Origin: Alitta virens
Lineage: Eukaryota; Annelida; Polychaeta; Phyllodocida; Nereididae
Length of the DNA stretch: 64,000 bases
Assembly: GCA_932294295.1 (NCBI GenBank)
Contig: OW028582.1
Coordinates: 6,304,688 to 6,368,687 of the forward strand
Reading direction: 5' to 3'
The position numbers were made by a program, and so were the translations under genes. A model generated the notes under the pieces. It searched no databases. It saw only the letters and a program-made list of their open reading frames with translations, and was not told the DNA's origin. This document shows, one piece after another, positions 1 to 12,600 of this stretch; within the stretch, counting starts at the first letter, position 1, and every line of letters begins with the position of its first letter.

Positions 1-1592
1 TCACCAGCCTCTGAAAGAGAAGTTGGGGATCTACATGCACATGCTCATCATGAATCTGGATGGCTGACTTTGTATCCATAGTGACAGCTTGGTCCTTCTT
101 TCGGAATATGTAAGAGTCAATTGTGTTTCCCTCCATGGAGGCCAAAATACGCTCTCCAATGCTCTTAGACTCATGTACATTGACAGATGGTGGGGCTGTA
201 ACTCCTGTTGCGATATTCATCAGAGAGGTCTCAGCTGTGAATGGACTCCTTTGAGATAGGTAGAGCAGCACGTCCTGTGTGTCTTTGGCATCCCTTGCAA
301 CTCTTGCATCAGTGGCCTCTTTGTGCTGCTCACTTGTGTTGTACTTCACATTAGTGAGTTGCTGCATGGAGCTGTTGATCTCTGCACAAGCTGGCATGGA
401 CAAAACCCACACAAGGCGCTGGGTTTTAGAGAATCCCCTGCCTCTGGTTAACCCACCTGTTGTCTTGAGGCTCCTCATAAGACACTGCTCAATGACTAGG
501 TCTGGGGATAAGCCAGACCAACAGCGATCAGACCGACGAATGACGTGAAGGCCTTCTTTGAAGTGTTGAAAGACATCAGGGTGTTGCTCAGGAAGTTTTA
601 CCATCTTCTGAAGGTATATATGCACACTCTTCAGATACAACCTATGTCCATAAGCTGCAAAGTATGGTAGCATTTCATACAGACTTTGAAGGTGAAGGTC
701 CCAGTTGCCCAGGCATTCAGCTTTGATGAACTTTCGAAGCAGATCAACCATATGTATGTGCTGAAACCAAAGGCTTGCTGTTTTAGCAGAAGAAAGGTTC
801 TTCTCTTCATGGCTCAAATTGGCCATTGTCTTTGACACAATGTGGTTTTGTTCGATAGCACCAATGCTTGTCTCTCCTGACAAAAGTTGCTTCATAAGAT
901 CAGCTAAGTCTTGGATATCATGATTTTGAACTTCTATGCTCAATGGCTCTGCATCTTTTGTAACATCATCAGTGCTGGTTACTTCTACATCTTCACCTTG
1001 CATGGAAAGATCCAGATCAATGTTTTCACCTGGCAGTGTTACACCAAGGACTTTAGCGGCCAGAAGAGAGTGGAGGGAAGCATCCAGAATGAAATGACCT
1101 CTGATGGCTCGAGACACGGCTTTTCCTGACAAAATGTGGCCAACTGTGTTGCTTGCATAGATCACCTCCAGGGTATTCTCAATCCCTGAGCCTTTCATCA
1201 GGTGCCCAATGCTACCAAGGTAACTCATCTCAGCATGAAAGCCCCCAAGACGAACAACCACAGAATGTAGGTCAGAGCTGTCTGGCTGACTTTCTACGAT
1301 CATGTGGGCTTTCCACCACAAGGGCTGATCAAATGTTATTACAGGAGTGCATTGGTGCTTCCTGGCATGATTGCAGACATAGTTGAGAGTTGAATATATA
1401 CAAGTTGGAACATTTGGATCAAGGTCTATAATTGGTAGGAACATAACTGATGATGTTTGAGGGTGATCACCTTGATGAACCATTTGCATGAACCCAGACC
1501 AGAGAGGCCTATCCACTGACAGTACTGGTGATATCTTCCATAGAAAATCCACAGCTGAGTGTGAGTAATCAATCAATATATCAGATAGATGT
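1..1592 (-). CDS. C-terminal segment of the same broken gene, open to the window edge
   Basis: The minus strand is open in one frame from about 1617 to base 1, over 500 codons with no stop. Recognisable landmarks are a TFDQPLWWKA stretch near 1310-1340, GGFHAEMSYLGSIGHLM near 1195-1250 and a SGKAVSRAIRGH stretch near 1095-1130. An acidic linker follows, then a long helical-looking part. Such a long open frame, in register with the upstream segments apart from one shift, means the decay is recent. The natural C-terminus is outside the window. Confidence 0.65.
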
Positions 1593-2006
1593 TCATAATG
1601 AATTGATGACAAATGACAAAATGTCTGTGTTTGACGTAAAGCTCTGAATGTTGATACGCTTAAGAGCAGCAATGTCATCTGCTGTCACATTTGTACGTCT
1701 GATCCTTGCTTCTACCTTGGTCCCTCCAGTGAAAGCTCCAATGATGCCCATGCCATGAAAGGTGTTCTTGCCATCTAGGGTTCTGATGTTATGGTCAACA
1801 TTGTCAGCTGCATACTGCATGAAATTTTGAGGACCATAGTTTTGGGGGGTCTCGTTGTCAGTCACAGAGGCACATCGCTCATACCTCTTTACTTCATCAT
1901 AAGAACAACAAAATCCATGACTATTCAAGGACTCGATCAGAAACTTGGATTGAAAATGATGATGCATTTGTACTCCCAGACCAATTTGCAGTGGGGCCAT
2001 GATCAC
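1593..2006 (-). CDS. Middle segment of the same broken gene (DNVDHN / FHGMG block)
   Basis: This is the direct in-frame continuation after the TGA at 2013; the Met at 2006 is internal to the family and not a real start. It contains the block with DNVDHN, TLDG and FHGMGII, which I recall as the best conserved stretch of this family; the Asp and His residues could be catalytic or metal-binding, but no known active site is claimed. The frame ends at 1593-1595. Family-like sequence then resumes in another frame, so one indel (or an unrecognised intron) is placed around 1590-1620. Confidence 0.6.
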   Translation of the reverse strand: MIMAPLQIGLGVQMHHHFQSKFLIESLNSHGFCCSYDEVKRYERCASVTDNETPQNYGPQNFMQYAADNVDHNIRTLDGKNTFHGMGIIGAFTGGTKVEARIRRTNVTADDIAALKRINIQSFTSNTDILSFVINSL

Positions 2007-2012
2007 TCTGGG

Positions 2013-3110
2013 TCAAGCTGCTTGCATTATCGCCTGTCCTATGGAGGCTAGCTTGACATCTGTATCTTTTCCAGTAAACACAATCTTCAGCAATGTCTTC
2101 AGACTGTCAGGAATGTATTCCAGTGCAGCTTTGCTTGATGCCATCTCAGCATTGGATGGGTACATGTCTTTGGACTGTTTGGTGGTTTTTATATCATTTT
2201 TGATAAGCATTGCAGCTGTCTTGATGATTTGAGCTTTCTCCTGCTCAGGATCTTTGTGTTCTTGAGAGTGAAAGTCATGCAGAATCCTGGAAGCTGTGCT
2301 GTAGAATGTAACAACATTTGGTTTCCCATTTATTTCTGCTATAATTATCTTCTGCCCAAAGTGTTTCAACAGTTCCTTCTTCATGTATGGGAAGCTGTAT
2401 GGCTCACAGTCTTCTTCAGCAATGAATGAACGCATATGATCAATAAGATCATTGATTGTAATCTGTTCATCATCATTCTCTTCTAGATATCTGGTTACCC
2501 GAAGAAAAGCCTCATTTCTCACTTCATCCTTTGGTCTGCCACTAAGTCTTGGATATTTGGCAGAACCTGGATCATCTGACTGTCTACATGCAAATATCTG
2601 TGGCATCTGCTTCCCTGTGTTGAAATTCACACTACATTGTTTGTGATAAACAACATCTGCAGCTGGTAAATCCGAAACAAACAGAACTCGTGGCTTTACT
2701 GTATTCACCCATTCATTATGATTTCTTTCACATGCCTGAAGGATGGTATTTCTGAGTTCCAAAGTTCTGGCTGGAATTAATCTGAACTCAGACCTCTTTC
2801 CATCATATGGATCTGGACACCAACAAAATATACAGTGTGTCTTGTAGTCAAATAGACCAGAGGAACGCAAAGAGTGTCTATCAACGTCACTTTCATTTGC
2901 AGTTCGCTTTCTGTGACTTTCAATAGAAAGACTATTTGTATAGTCCCGCCGACACTTAACATGAACGATCTGGCCAACTACTGTTCTTAATTCATTCTCT
3001 TGAGCTATGCTGGCTTTTTCGATGCCATCACACCCTTTTTGGCCCAAGACCACAGTTTGTTCCCCATCAACAATTGGCTTGTTGCAGAATACACATGTGT
3101 CCATCGTCAC
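2013..3110 (-). CDS. N-terminal part: two CxxC...HxxC modules
   Basis: This 365-residue segment has two similar Cys/His sets. The first is C6-x2-C9 with H50-x2-C53, followed by an Arg-Arg-x-Tyr. The second is C93-x2-C96 (plus C98) with H156-x2-C159, followed by x2-Phe. The repeat suggests two zinc-binding folds of the same kind, perhaps DNA- or protein-binding; that is inference. The middle (about 170-330) is charged, with a likely helical region and an acidic stretch near residue 213. An AG acceptor-like site (TTTAATTTCAG) lies just upstream of the first Met, so a 5' UTR exon is possible. The segment ends at a TGA that interrupts a conserved-looking stretch, because the same frame continues without any gap into the next segment. 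Confidence 0.6.
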   Translation of the reverse strand: MTMDTCVFCNKPIVDGEQTVVLGQKGCDGIEKASIAQENELRTVVGQIVHVKCRRDYTNSLSIESHRKRTANESDVDRHSLRSSGLFDYKTHCIFCWCPDPYDGKRSEFRLIPARTLELRNTILQACERNHNEWVNTVKPRVLFVSDLPAADVVYHKQCSVNFNTGKQMPQIFACRQSDDPGSAKYPRLSGRPKDEVRNEAFLRVTRYLEENDDEQITINDLIDHMRSFIAEEDCEPYSFPYMKKELLKHFGQKIIIAEINGKPNVVTFYSTASRILHDFHSQEHKDPEQEKAQIIKTAAMLIKNDIKTTKQSKDMYPSNAEMASSKAALEYIPDSLKTLLKIVFTGKDTDVKLASIGQAIMQAA

Positions 3111-4355
3111 TGTTCATCTGACTGAAATTAAATAAATATAATACATTGAAGAATACTAATAACTTTCTCAAAATAAATCTTGGGTTTTACTTTGTGGCAC
3201 ATACCAAAATGTAACATAATTTTACTCATAATATGTAGTCTTGAAATAGAGTTACACTGTACATTTTCTTATATTGATCACTCTGGCAGGACATTGTTTA
3301 CAAATAGTTTGAAAGAGAAGTGCACATGGAAATCCCAAATGGAATTTTCAAAACCAGATACTAAAGATGAATAAACATTCAGGATAATCTGAAATGCAAA
3401 TTAATTCAAAATCTTCTTGTGATAAAGGAAAAATAACAAATTCATAAATATAAAAGTTACTTACTGTCTATAACAACAGGAGATCAAGCATTCAATACTG
3501 GAACATAACTTGAAAAACATTTGAAATAAAAACTTAAAACAAAGAGAAAAATAAACCCAGATCTTACATAATTTGTCAGCAGTAAGTTGTCTGTAAGAGA
3601 AGCATATAACATTATTTTCATTAGCAGTTAACACAGATGATTCAGTACATTTTTCATCCACTGTTTTGGATGGTCCCTTTTACCATCCGTGGGGCAATAT
3701 GTATAATGTATAATATAATGATATTGTAGAGGGACTAAATAACAGATAACAAACAATATAAATTTTTTTTTTGCAGTTTATTTCATAGTTATAAAAGGTA
3801 CACAGATTACAAAGATAAAACAACTGGAAAGCTTGATTTTATACGTCGATGTCAATCCATTCGCAAGTCCCGTAGCCCCCCCCCCCCCCTCCTTAAAAAA
3901 GTGTCCCATGTACAATTTATAAGTAATATTTTGTATAAATAACCTTCAAAAGTTATGTGTTATCAAGAAATACACAACTAAAAGGTTTTGGCATCATATT
4001 AGGCATTTACAAATATTTTCATTATGTTACCAATTCCGATTCTTGCTATGCACAAGGCCAAATTGTTCCCCCCTCTGGAAAAAGTTGTTCCACTAATTAT
4101 ATTTTCTTAGATTTTTGATATGTTGTAGAGGAGTTTATAAGCTTTCATTTGGTGTATAGTTCATTACTATTGCAATTTGTTTTGGGTGCTTCCTTACTTC
4201 ACCCGGACTAATATCTATCTATATCTGTCTAGAATTGTCTAGCCTATCTATATTTGTTCTAGACTATCTGTCTATATATCTGAGTAGATTAGAGTGGCTT
4301 ATTAGAGAGGAGGTGGCTTATTAGACAGGGGGGTTGCAAATGGGGGGGGGGGGGG
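3111..4355. other. AT-rich non-coding stretch
   Basis: No credible gene is seen. The stretch has short AT-rich open frames only, a C homopolymer at about 3876-3889 and a G homopolymer at about 4341-4354, which may be polymorphic or assembly-sensitive. A tetranucleotide-like (TATC/TGTC) patch lies at 4206-4290. Confidence 0.5.
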
Positions 4356-4735
4356 CAGAGGACATAGAGAATGAAAGTTAGTATGGGAAGTGCCAGGTGA
4401 TAGGCTGAGTAGACAGTGGGTCAAAGGTAGGTCAAGTAGGGTCAAGTGGGATCAAGGGGGGTCGATGAAAGTTACCATGGGAAGTGCCCGTGTGCTAATT
4501 AGATATGGGGATCGATGAAAGTTAGCATGGGGACAGGGGATCAAAGAGAGTCAAGTAGGGTCAAGTGGGGGGTCAAGTGGGATCAAGGGGGGGGGTCGAT
4601 GAAAGTTAGCATGGGAAGTGCCTGGGTGCAAAGAGAAAGGTCAAGTGGGGTCAAATTTTGGTGATTTTTGAGGGGGTCAGCTAGAGGACATCGAGGATGA
4701 AAATTAGCATGGAAAAGTGGGAGGGGATCAGACCT
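4356..4735. repeat. Degenerate G-rich minisatellite
   Basis: The phrases ATGAAAGTTAGCATGGGAAGTGCC and GGTCAAGTGGGGTCAA, or close variants, recur about five times in irregular order (near 4370, 4464, 4512, 4597 and 4690). They are separated by runs of G. This is a scrambled tandem array with no coding content. Confidence 0.6.
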
Positions 4736-6330
4736 ACCCCTCTTAGTAGTAAGGAATTTGACATCATAGATCAGTTTATATAAATCATAAGAATACAACG
4801 TGTCAAAGCCCTGTACATAATCAAACCGTGCAACATTGTTTCAGGCTAATTTTTAAGAAATATTTTGTTAGCCACCAAGTGAAAATTAACGGGCATAGTG
4901 ATTGACCTACTTCCATGGCATACAGTGTATCTCACCATGTATTCATATCCATCAGACCCTCATCTGCGACTCGGACTGAGGGTCTACTATCATACTGGAG
5001 TATTACTGTATGAAATTTTGTTGGGGTAAGTGCATTAGTGTTCAAGTTCTGCTCAGGGACTATAGTGTCAGCGCACACCACATGCCCATCCACCTGCCCA
5101 TGGACATGGATTTTTCCATGTGATAACAACAACGCTCTTCTAACTTCATTTGCTGAGGAATAAAATTGCTCAGAAATGGTGGGTGACCTGGTCTACCGTA
5201 CTCAGTGGTGCATGAGTTATTAAGGCTATCGCAGTTTTGCACCAAGGATGATCCTAATGGAGAGGTTTCCAAGGTATATATTACCTTGACATGATTTAAC
5301 AACTTTCCTACTTTCTTTTGTAATTGAACATACACCATGAATACAAATAGTAATAGCTTTAGGCATTTATAGATATCTTTATTCATATCATATCCATACA
5401 AAACAATGTAAAAATACAACAAAACATGAAAAGTGGTTAATAATTAAGCATTGGCAAATAATTATATAAACTAATACAGGAAACCTTCACCCGGGAGCCG
5501 GGAGCCGGGAGCCGGGAGCCGGGAGCCGGGAACCCTAAAGGGGGGAGCTGGATAACTGAATCTGACAGAAATTCTCACTAGGTGACACCTCTGCACAATG
5601 CTGATTATTTCCCACAGGTGGCATTACAGGTCAATAGATTATTATACATAGCATAAATAGTTGCATCAAACACTAGTCAATAAATTTTTCTATTTTTTTC
5701 CAATTTTTTAAAACATAGCCAACATATGTATCAAAAGGCACCACTATGCCATATGGAGTATTACTGTACAAAATTTCGTTAGGGTAAGTGCATAAGTGTT
5801 ATAAGTGTTAGAGTTCTGCTCCGGAAACGCAAGTGGTTTTAAAAAAAAAAGGTTTCATTCCTTACATGTAATTCTGCCTGACAATTAGTATTAGTAAAGA
5901 TAGCATAAATCACCCTTGCCCATATTACCCAAAAAAGTGTGCCTTGCATCACATGGCCATTGCAAATGAGTGAGAATCGAAGAAAAGAGTATTCACTAGG
6001 AAAGAACACATCAGGTTGATATTTCTACACCAAATTAATATATTCTACAGGCTTTTCCCTTTAACAAAAACAACGAATGAAATGAAAGGTTCATATCTAA
6101 GTCTGCATTACATGAAAACAATAGTAGCATCAAATGTGCTGTCTGCACAACAGATGATGACCTCAAATATACTTGAAAATTCCACCAGGCGTGAGCATGT
6201 ACCAATGATGGCTTTCAGTTACTGTGAGGTGCCCATATTATATCGCTGCCCATATTACCCAACTTTAACCTACATATTTAGCTGTAGCAATGCCAATGAC
6301 TGAAAATGTGCAAAGTATTGCCTTTTTGGC
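4736..6330. other. Intergenic AT-rich DNA with a duplicated block
   Basis: No gene is recognised. A block of about 80 bp at 4983-5060 (GGAGTATTACTGTA...GTAAGTGCAT...AGAGTTCTGCTC type) recurs in diverged form at 5750-5826, so it is a dispersed repeat. A 120-codon minus-strand frame at 5060-5422 overlaps one copy and shows no recognisable domain. Confidence 0.4.
5491..5531. repeat. (CCGGGAG)n 7-bp tandem repeat
   Basis: Six near-perfect copies of CCGGGAG stand alone in AT-rich DNA. The GGG runs on the plus strand could form a G-quadruplex; that is inference. Confidence 0.85.
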
Positions 6331-6336
6331 TTTATT
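6331..6336 (-). promoter_or_regulatory. Candidate poly(A) signal of the GPCR gene
   Basis: AATAAA on the minus strand lies about 165 bases past the TAA stop of the last GPCR exon. Position and sequence fit a cleavage signal; nothing else proves its use. Confidence 0.4.
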
Positions 6337-6500
6337 CGGCTTTAATCATTTAGTGTTTTGTAAGATTTATATTTCCAATGAACTTTCCTCTTTAATAAAA
6401 ATTTCAAACTTACTCCTTTTAATTAAATCATTCTTCCCCTTCAGGGGAAATACTTGTTCTTGTTACAATTGCTCTGTGTTGTAACTCATGCCACCACCGG

Positions 6501-6686
6501 TTATGTCAAGGTTGTCCCACCACCATGGCGCCCTCCTGTGACAAATTTCAACAATGCTGATCTGAATTTCTCGTTGAATGAACAGTACAGTACTGGGTTT
6601 GAAATCGAACCAAGGATGACAAATATCACTTTGAATGTGTGAGGCCATGACCCAAAGGACTGTGTGTCATCTGTACCTGTTACCTC
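6501..6686 (-). CDS. GPCR coding exon 5 (ECL3, TM7, helix 8, stop)
   Basis: The acceptor is a run of T then GCAG at 6687-6690; the exon enters in phase 0 and ends with TAA at 6501-6503. It encodes residues 255-315, with the NPVLY motif of TM7 and a short tail ending in Gly/Thr-rich residues. There is no palmitoylation Cys beyond the one directly after NPxxY. Confidence 0.85.
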   Translation of the reverse strand, partial: EVTGTDDTQSFGSWPHTFKVIFVILGSISNPVLYCSFNEKFRSALLKFVTGGRHGGGTTLT

Positions 6687-9600
6687 CTGCAAAAAAAAAT
6701 TGTAAACACTAAAAAAGAAACTTTACAGTACAATTGATATAGCAAGGAAATTGTTGAATTAGGCCTGAATGTGAGTCCCAAATTGAAAGTTGATCACCTA
6801 AAGTAATTGGGTTTCATTGTCTATGGAATTCTGTATTTATAAAAAGTGTTTTGGATCACGAATTGATGAATTGTTACAAACTTACGTGTAAACTTAAATT
6901 TATAATTAATGGACATCGCAATAAGAGCATTTATTAAAATAGTTCAATAATAATTCTAGTAATTAATTGTCTAGACAAGGTGAGAAAAAATAAGGTAGAT
7001 TGTTTTAAGTTTTTGGCAGTTTGTAATAATGTTATTTTTGTCATTAAGCAAAGTGGCTGGTTGGCTGCTGCCTAAAATTAGCAGAATGAAGTCATGAAGA
7101 AAAGTGGCCATTGTGAGAGAATAATGGGGCCTCCAATGCATATGGGAAAAATATTTCCAAAACAATAATCCATATTGTGGAAGTTTTACTGCAGCACTTT
7201 TTAATGTAATTCATATGGTTTATGTATTTGACAATATTTTGGCAATAACATTAATCATTTTTCTGTATGCCTTTCTACGATCCATATGTGAATATTGCTA
7301 CAATATTCATCTACCTCACTATACTATGTGATTTTACATTGTTTTTATCTCTGGTGCTTTTACTTTCACTGTACATTTTTCAAACATCTTGTTCCCCAAT
7401 TTTGGGGATTGGAATAAATAAATAATAAAATCCACACAATTGTTGTTATATAATAATCTAATTGTCAAAAGTGATAACTTAAATAATACTTAATTAAAAA
7501 ATACATATTTTATACTTTACCTCTATAGTGAACAGAACAAAAAATGGCGCCCAACAGAGGGCAAATACAGCAGTTATCAGGGCCAACATTTTCGTGATCT
7601 GCAACACAATTGAACCATTGCATGACTAGTTACGTAATCAGTTGCAGATTGAAATGATAATTATAGCTCAAATTAACAACTACATTTCTGTGACAACAGT
7701 TGGACAATTTACCATAATTAAAGCAATTTTAAAAAGGTTAGGACAATAAAAAAAATCAACAAGGGCATAAAAACATTGATTCATTTTTGATTGGCATTTT
7801 TAACATAATGATGGCCATGTCCATGCCAAGTTATTGATTTGTCATCACAAATTTGATATGATTTGGCTAATTGTTATGTTCCTTAAAAAAGTTTCATCTT
7901 CTATTAATATGTTCAAGAATTTTTGCAGTCATTTCAATTCATTTAATATAATCAGTTTATCGTCTGATTGTTCTCAATATCCTGTATCAATAATGTACAC
8001 ATTATTGACTCTACTAAAACATTTCATGCCTTAATCATAAATTGACCTTATATCAGAAGATATACATACACCATACAGCTTCTTGAAACACATAATAATC
8101 ACAACTGATTTATTTACCAAGTAATGGGCGACCAAAGTTACCGCGATCCAGGCACTAAGAAAACTTTGACTGAAATCGCATCCGTGCTTCGACTACTTTC
8201 ACACTATGACCAAAAATGTTATTTTCTTGTATAATCACTTATACACAAATATGTAAGTGGTCAAAGCACGGACATGACGATTCATCAAAATACGCACCCG
8301 CTGAATAGCTCAAAGGCATTGCAACCACCTTTTTCAGGTTTTCTTACTGCCAGGGTTACTTGGGCCACCCATTACTTTGTTAAATACATCCTTTATATAG
8401 TTATATCAGGCTTTTGCAATGATGCAATTAATTTTCTGGCTAAGATATGGAAAAGGTCGAGTTGCAATAATACTATGATTTTCATGAATATACATTAATA
8501 CCTTTACATATGGATGGTTTATATTTATCAGATTCTTTGATGATTTCGCAATTATATGACCATGTCACATTGAACTAATCTCGGCACATACTCCATGTGC
8601 ACTGCATCAGTGTAATACAAAATAGCGGTAAACAAGTATGATTAGTTTCATAAAATACGACCATGTCACATTGAACTAATCTCTGCACATACTCCATGTG
8701 CACTGCATCAGTGTAATACAAAATAGCGGTAAACAAGTATGATTAGTTTCATAAAATACGGTCGATTTTAGACAGCTGTAGCAACCTATTCCTGACTGTA
8801 GCTATAACTGGCTCAAGTCAGCTACACCTAGCTTATACCACGACGGAAAAAATATAAACATTGGTAAATGTAAGAAATCCATCTAACATATCATAAATAT
8901 TTAGATCCAGCTTTGAGTAGCCAGCTATAGTCAGATAGTTCTGTTTAGTGGCACGTAGCATCATATAGCAGAAGTTGTCTAGCTTTGGTTGGGTTCAACT
9001 TGACCGGCCATTTTTAATGAAACTAACTGTAGCATGAGTACAATCTGGTGTCCATCCAAGTATACAGTAACTGCTATGTCAATGAAAACCACATGCCCTA
9101 ACATTACTGTCCCCAGAACAACCCAGACTGCTTTTCTTCATAACAACAAGTTACCTATATTAGGCTATCTTAGAGTGAGTCTCACAAATTGAAATCTCTT
9201 TTTTTCATTAGCGGCCAAAGTTACCTCGAGGTGACCATACACTACTCACAAAACGTTAGGAATATTTGGATTCAGAACCACGCAAAACAATCTACGCAGA
9301 CCCTCCCCTGCTAGGTGGCATTTAGCGAGTGGCGAATGCCCTGAGGGTCTGCCAGATTTCAGATAGAGCAACGATCCTGGTGGGGGAGTAAGAAATTTAA
9401 CAGTGCATATCAGTCACTATGTATCTGTCGAATCCAAAACAGAATTTTTTTTTTCGGAGCAATGCTGTGAAATCACATAGTCTGCCAAACAATAGTATCA
9501 ATAGTTGGACTTTATCTTGGAAGTAGTGCATTTTAGTAAAATCTTCTAACAGTAATATGTTTTACAGAAAAAAAAGTATCAATACCCAATTTAACAATAA

Positions 9601-12600
9601 ATAATAGTTATATCCGGAATAGGAGGGAGTTAACTAACATTTTTGTTGTATAACCAACAAAAAGGTAAGTTAACTCCCGACTCTGAGGGGTACAACTGAC
9701 TTATACTCCACCAGACATATTTGCTAATTTGTTTGATTGTCAGATTTGTTGAACTGCTGTTATTAAACATATAAAGTACAGTTTGCACTCAAGAGGGAGT
9801 TAACTAACATTTTCGTTGGTGATATCTCTCCTGAGAACAATAGAAAAGGTCACGTGGAGGAGTATAATAGCAGTTACCCCTACAGACATGCAGTCAGGAT
9901 GCAAACTTGATGAGCTGGGGAATTTTCATCCATGGAGTACTGGAGATAAAGTCAGGATTGTGTTGCCCAAACAGAGGTTTAATGACTAGATTAACGATGT
10001 CTTTCAGGTGGTATGGGCCTTTTCCAGTACCAATCGCAAGACTTGGTTTAATTTGGCAGTAATCGGACACACTTGCCCATATAATATCACAACTATTCCC
10101 AAATTACAGTAGTAACATGAGCACAGTGCTCTACTTGAAGTCTCAAACAGTGTTACCGCCCGTTATTTTTGCTCCGTGTGAAACGACTTCCATCAAAGAA
10201 CAATACTGATGTTCATTGGTTCCTCTTCCAATGCAAATGGCCTAAAACCCTAAGAAAAAATAGTTGATGCATTTATCTAGCATTTGCGCCAGGTACCATG
10301 GCAGATCATCTTGCCTGTAGCCATTTTTCATACACACAAGCAGTTCCAAAAAGTTTAACATGACCATGTGCCTGCAATTGAGCAATGTTTGTTATCCTGG
10401 TTTTTTGTTTTTGTAAGCCATTGTTCACATTGAAATGGTCGTCTTCACAGAGTTGGAAGTAAGGCATCCACTTCGAAGCCATTTCGTGACCAATCCAGGT
10501 TCTTGGTGTCTCTGCTGCAACCTGCTAATGACACTCTGCAACATTCCAAACACATTAGCCTTGCAATGGCTAGGTAACATTGCTCAATTGTCAAGTGTCA
10601 TCCTTGACTTATGATGGCAAAATGCACATGGAATATCACAAAGGAAAAAAAAACTATTTAAATACATGTATACAAGGAACCCGAACATTTAAGGGACCAT
10701 TAATAGCGCAGACACTTGTGTTGACTTTTACTGTTGACCCCCTTGTTAATGTGCGCTCTGTTATGCAATCAATAAGTGCTGTAACAACAAACATTGGGAC
10801 AAAATGCTTAAAAAGTCATAGAAGGTAATTTTAAGTTCACCTGAAACAGTTATGAACATTTTAAGGAACTTTGAGAAGTCTTGTCCAAATATTCCTTTTT
10901 GTGAGTAGTGTAGATACCCCAGTTTATGTTATTTTTTTAATTTATCAATTTTGTATGGTGTCCATTGCAGAAATGATTTCGGCTCACTGGCACCTACGTT
11001 AAAGAAATTTAGTGTTCATAAGAAATTTGAACGAATCGGTATTTTTGAAGGTTCTCTATATTTCCACCCGATGGCTATGACAAAATACTGCTGCTTGGAT
11101 GCACTTTGCTTCAGCCAATCACAGTCAAGGGCGGGAACTTTTTCAGCCAATAGAATTGCAGTATTCTGTCATAGCCACCTGGTGGAAATATAGAGAACCT
11201 TCAGTGAAAATCCACTATTTGGGCTGCTTCTGTTTGACCATGGTAAAAGGCAATAATGGTGAAAATTTTAAATTAATTGGTACAAAGAGGGGGTTTTTAT
11301 GGGTTAGAAAGTTTGGGTTTGACAGCATAAAATTTCAGTCCATTCTATGCTGCTCCATACTTTTTAGAAATGAAGATATATGTATATATATACATGACCA
11401 GAAACACAAGTGGCCATTTATTATTTATAGACTTCTCAAAGATACAAAATAGACTTACTCTTATTTTACGCTTGCTCACCACCCCAACAACAGAGTTAGC
11501 GTCGCCCACACCCTGCCCCACTTTCCAAAGGAAACGAGATATCTGGGTGTAGTTTATTATAATCACCAGCAGAGGGAGAAAGTATGCCACTACAACAATA
11601 ATCGAGGCATATATAGTTTCGAAGTTTTCAGCAATTCCATGAGATCCGCAAGAAAGTTCCGTTTTGTTTTCCTCCTCTTCGTATTCGAGCGAGACCGAGT
11701 ATTCGTAAATTGTTGGTGAAGCGAATGCCACAGATATCACCTGGTGGGAATAAACATATTATAGAAAGATATATTGGAAGAGAGAGAAAAAAATTGTAAT
11801 TATTTACAAGACCAACATACATTCAACACATTCTTGCAATAAATTTCTGTCTGGAGGCCACCTGGTGGAAAAAAAGGTAATAACATGCAAATCCATGTAT
11901 TCTACTCGGAGTTAGGGCACTTTAAAGATGTCTCGATATATTTATTTAATGCTAATTTATGCTAGTTACTGAACGTTCATTCTATTATACGAGGGAACGA
12001 AAATTGTATTCAAAAGGAAAACCAAAAGATTCAATAAAAATTTGTTGCCTTATTTTAGTCTCAAGGCAGACGTAATCATGAGACAGTAAGGTTGGAGTCC
12101 ACACCATGTTACACATTTACCCTGTGGGTGGGGGTTTTACAGAATATACACCGAGTACAAGGTACCTCCAATTAAACATCTCATCTCGTGCGATCGACAC
12201 CCAGCTGGGATGTAGCTCATGAAGAGTGCCCAGGCCGGAAACCGAACCGGGGACCTACAGCAGAGCTGTCCAATATCGAATTGGCGGATGATTTAGCCAT
12301 TAAACAGGCCATCAAGCTGGTTTTTTTAGTAATGCTTATATCATTAGAAAGGTGATTAAGTCTGAAGAGAAATGTGCCAGTCCACATTCTCACAAATGAA
12401 AGTTGGCTTGCTGAAGGAAGGAGGGGGGGGGGGGCGGAGGGTAAAATAAGTTTGTTATTATCCACTGCAGTCTGCGCCCAGACTACCATGGTATATCAGA
12501 TGCCACAGTTTTAGTTCATTCTGTAAAGTTAAACCACCCCTAAGGTACCATGCCTTTTGAGGATTTAGCATATTAAGTGCAAAGTAGCAGGGGCAGTTAC

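Larger units (their letters stand above)
1..3110 (-). pseudogene. Decayed twin Cys/His-module protein gene of a dispersed invertebrate family (transposon-like), C-terminus off window
   Basis: Read on the minus strand, one long coding sequence starts at 3110 (or the second Met at 3104) and runs left off the window. It is interrupted twice. A TGA at 2013-2015 lies in the same frame as the reading on both sides and sits where CGA (Arg) would fit. A change of frame falls near 1590-1620, after which the frame is open to base 1. No catalytic domain is recognised with certainty. From memory, proteins with the same look (CxxC start, the DNVDHN...TLDG...FHGMG block, the GSIGHLM...GKA block) occur in many copies in cnidarians, molluscs and deuterostomes; that suggests a mobile-element or expanded family, which is inference. 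Single-copy decay by CpG deamination plus an indel fits a dead copy. It could alternatively be a gene with a small intron at 1.6 kb, but the stop at 2013 argues against that. Confidence 0.7.
7599..11458. other. GPCR intron 3, repeat-bearing
   Basis: A 3.9 kb intron. It carries the 101-bp tandem duplication (8558-8759), a full MITE (8740-9030), a hairpin (9296-9352), paired GGGAGTTAAC inverted repeats (9624-9830) and a palindromic MITE (11047-11203). Confidence 0.6.

Noticed and set aside
279..2646. Plus-strand frames between 279 and 2646
   Set aside because: They are shadows of the minus-strand twin Cys/His gene.
5060..5422. 120-codon minus-strand frame
   Set aside because: No domain, no start or splice support, and it overlaps a dispersed repeat.
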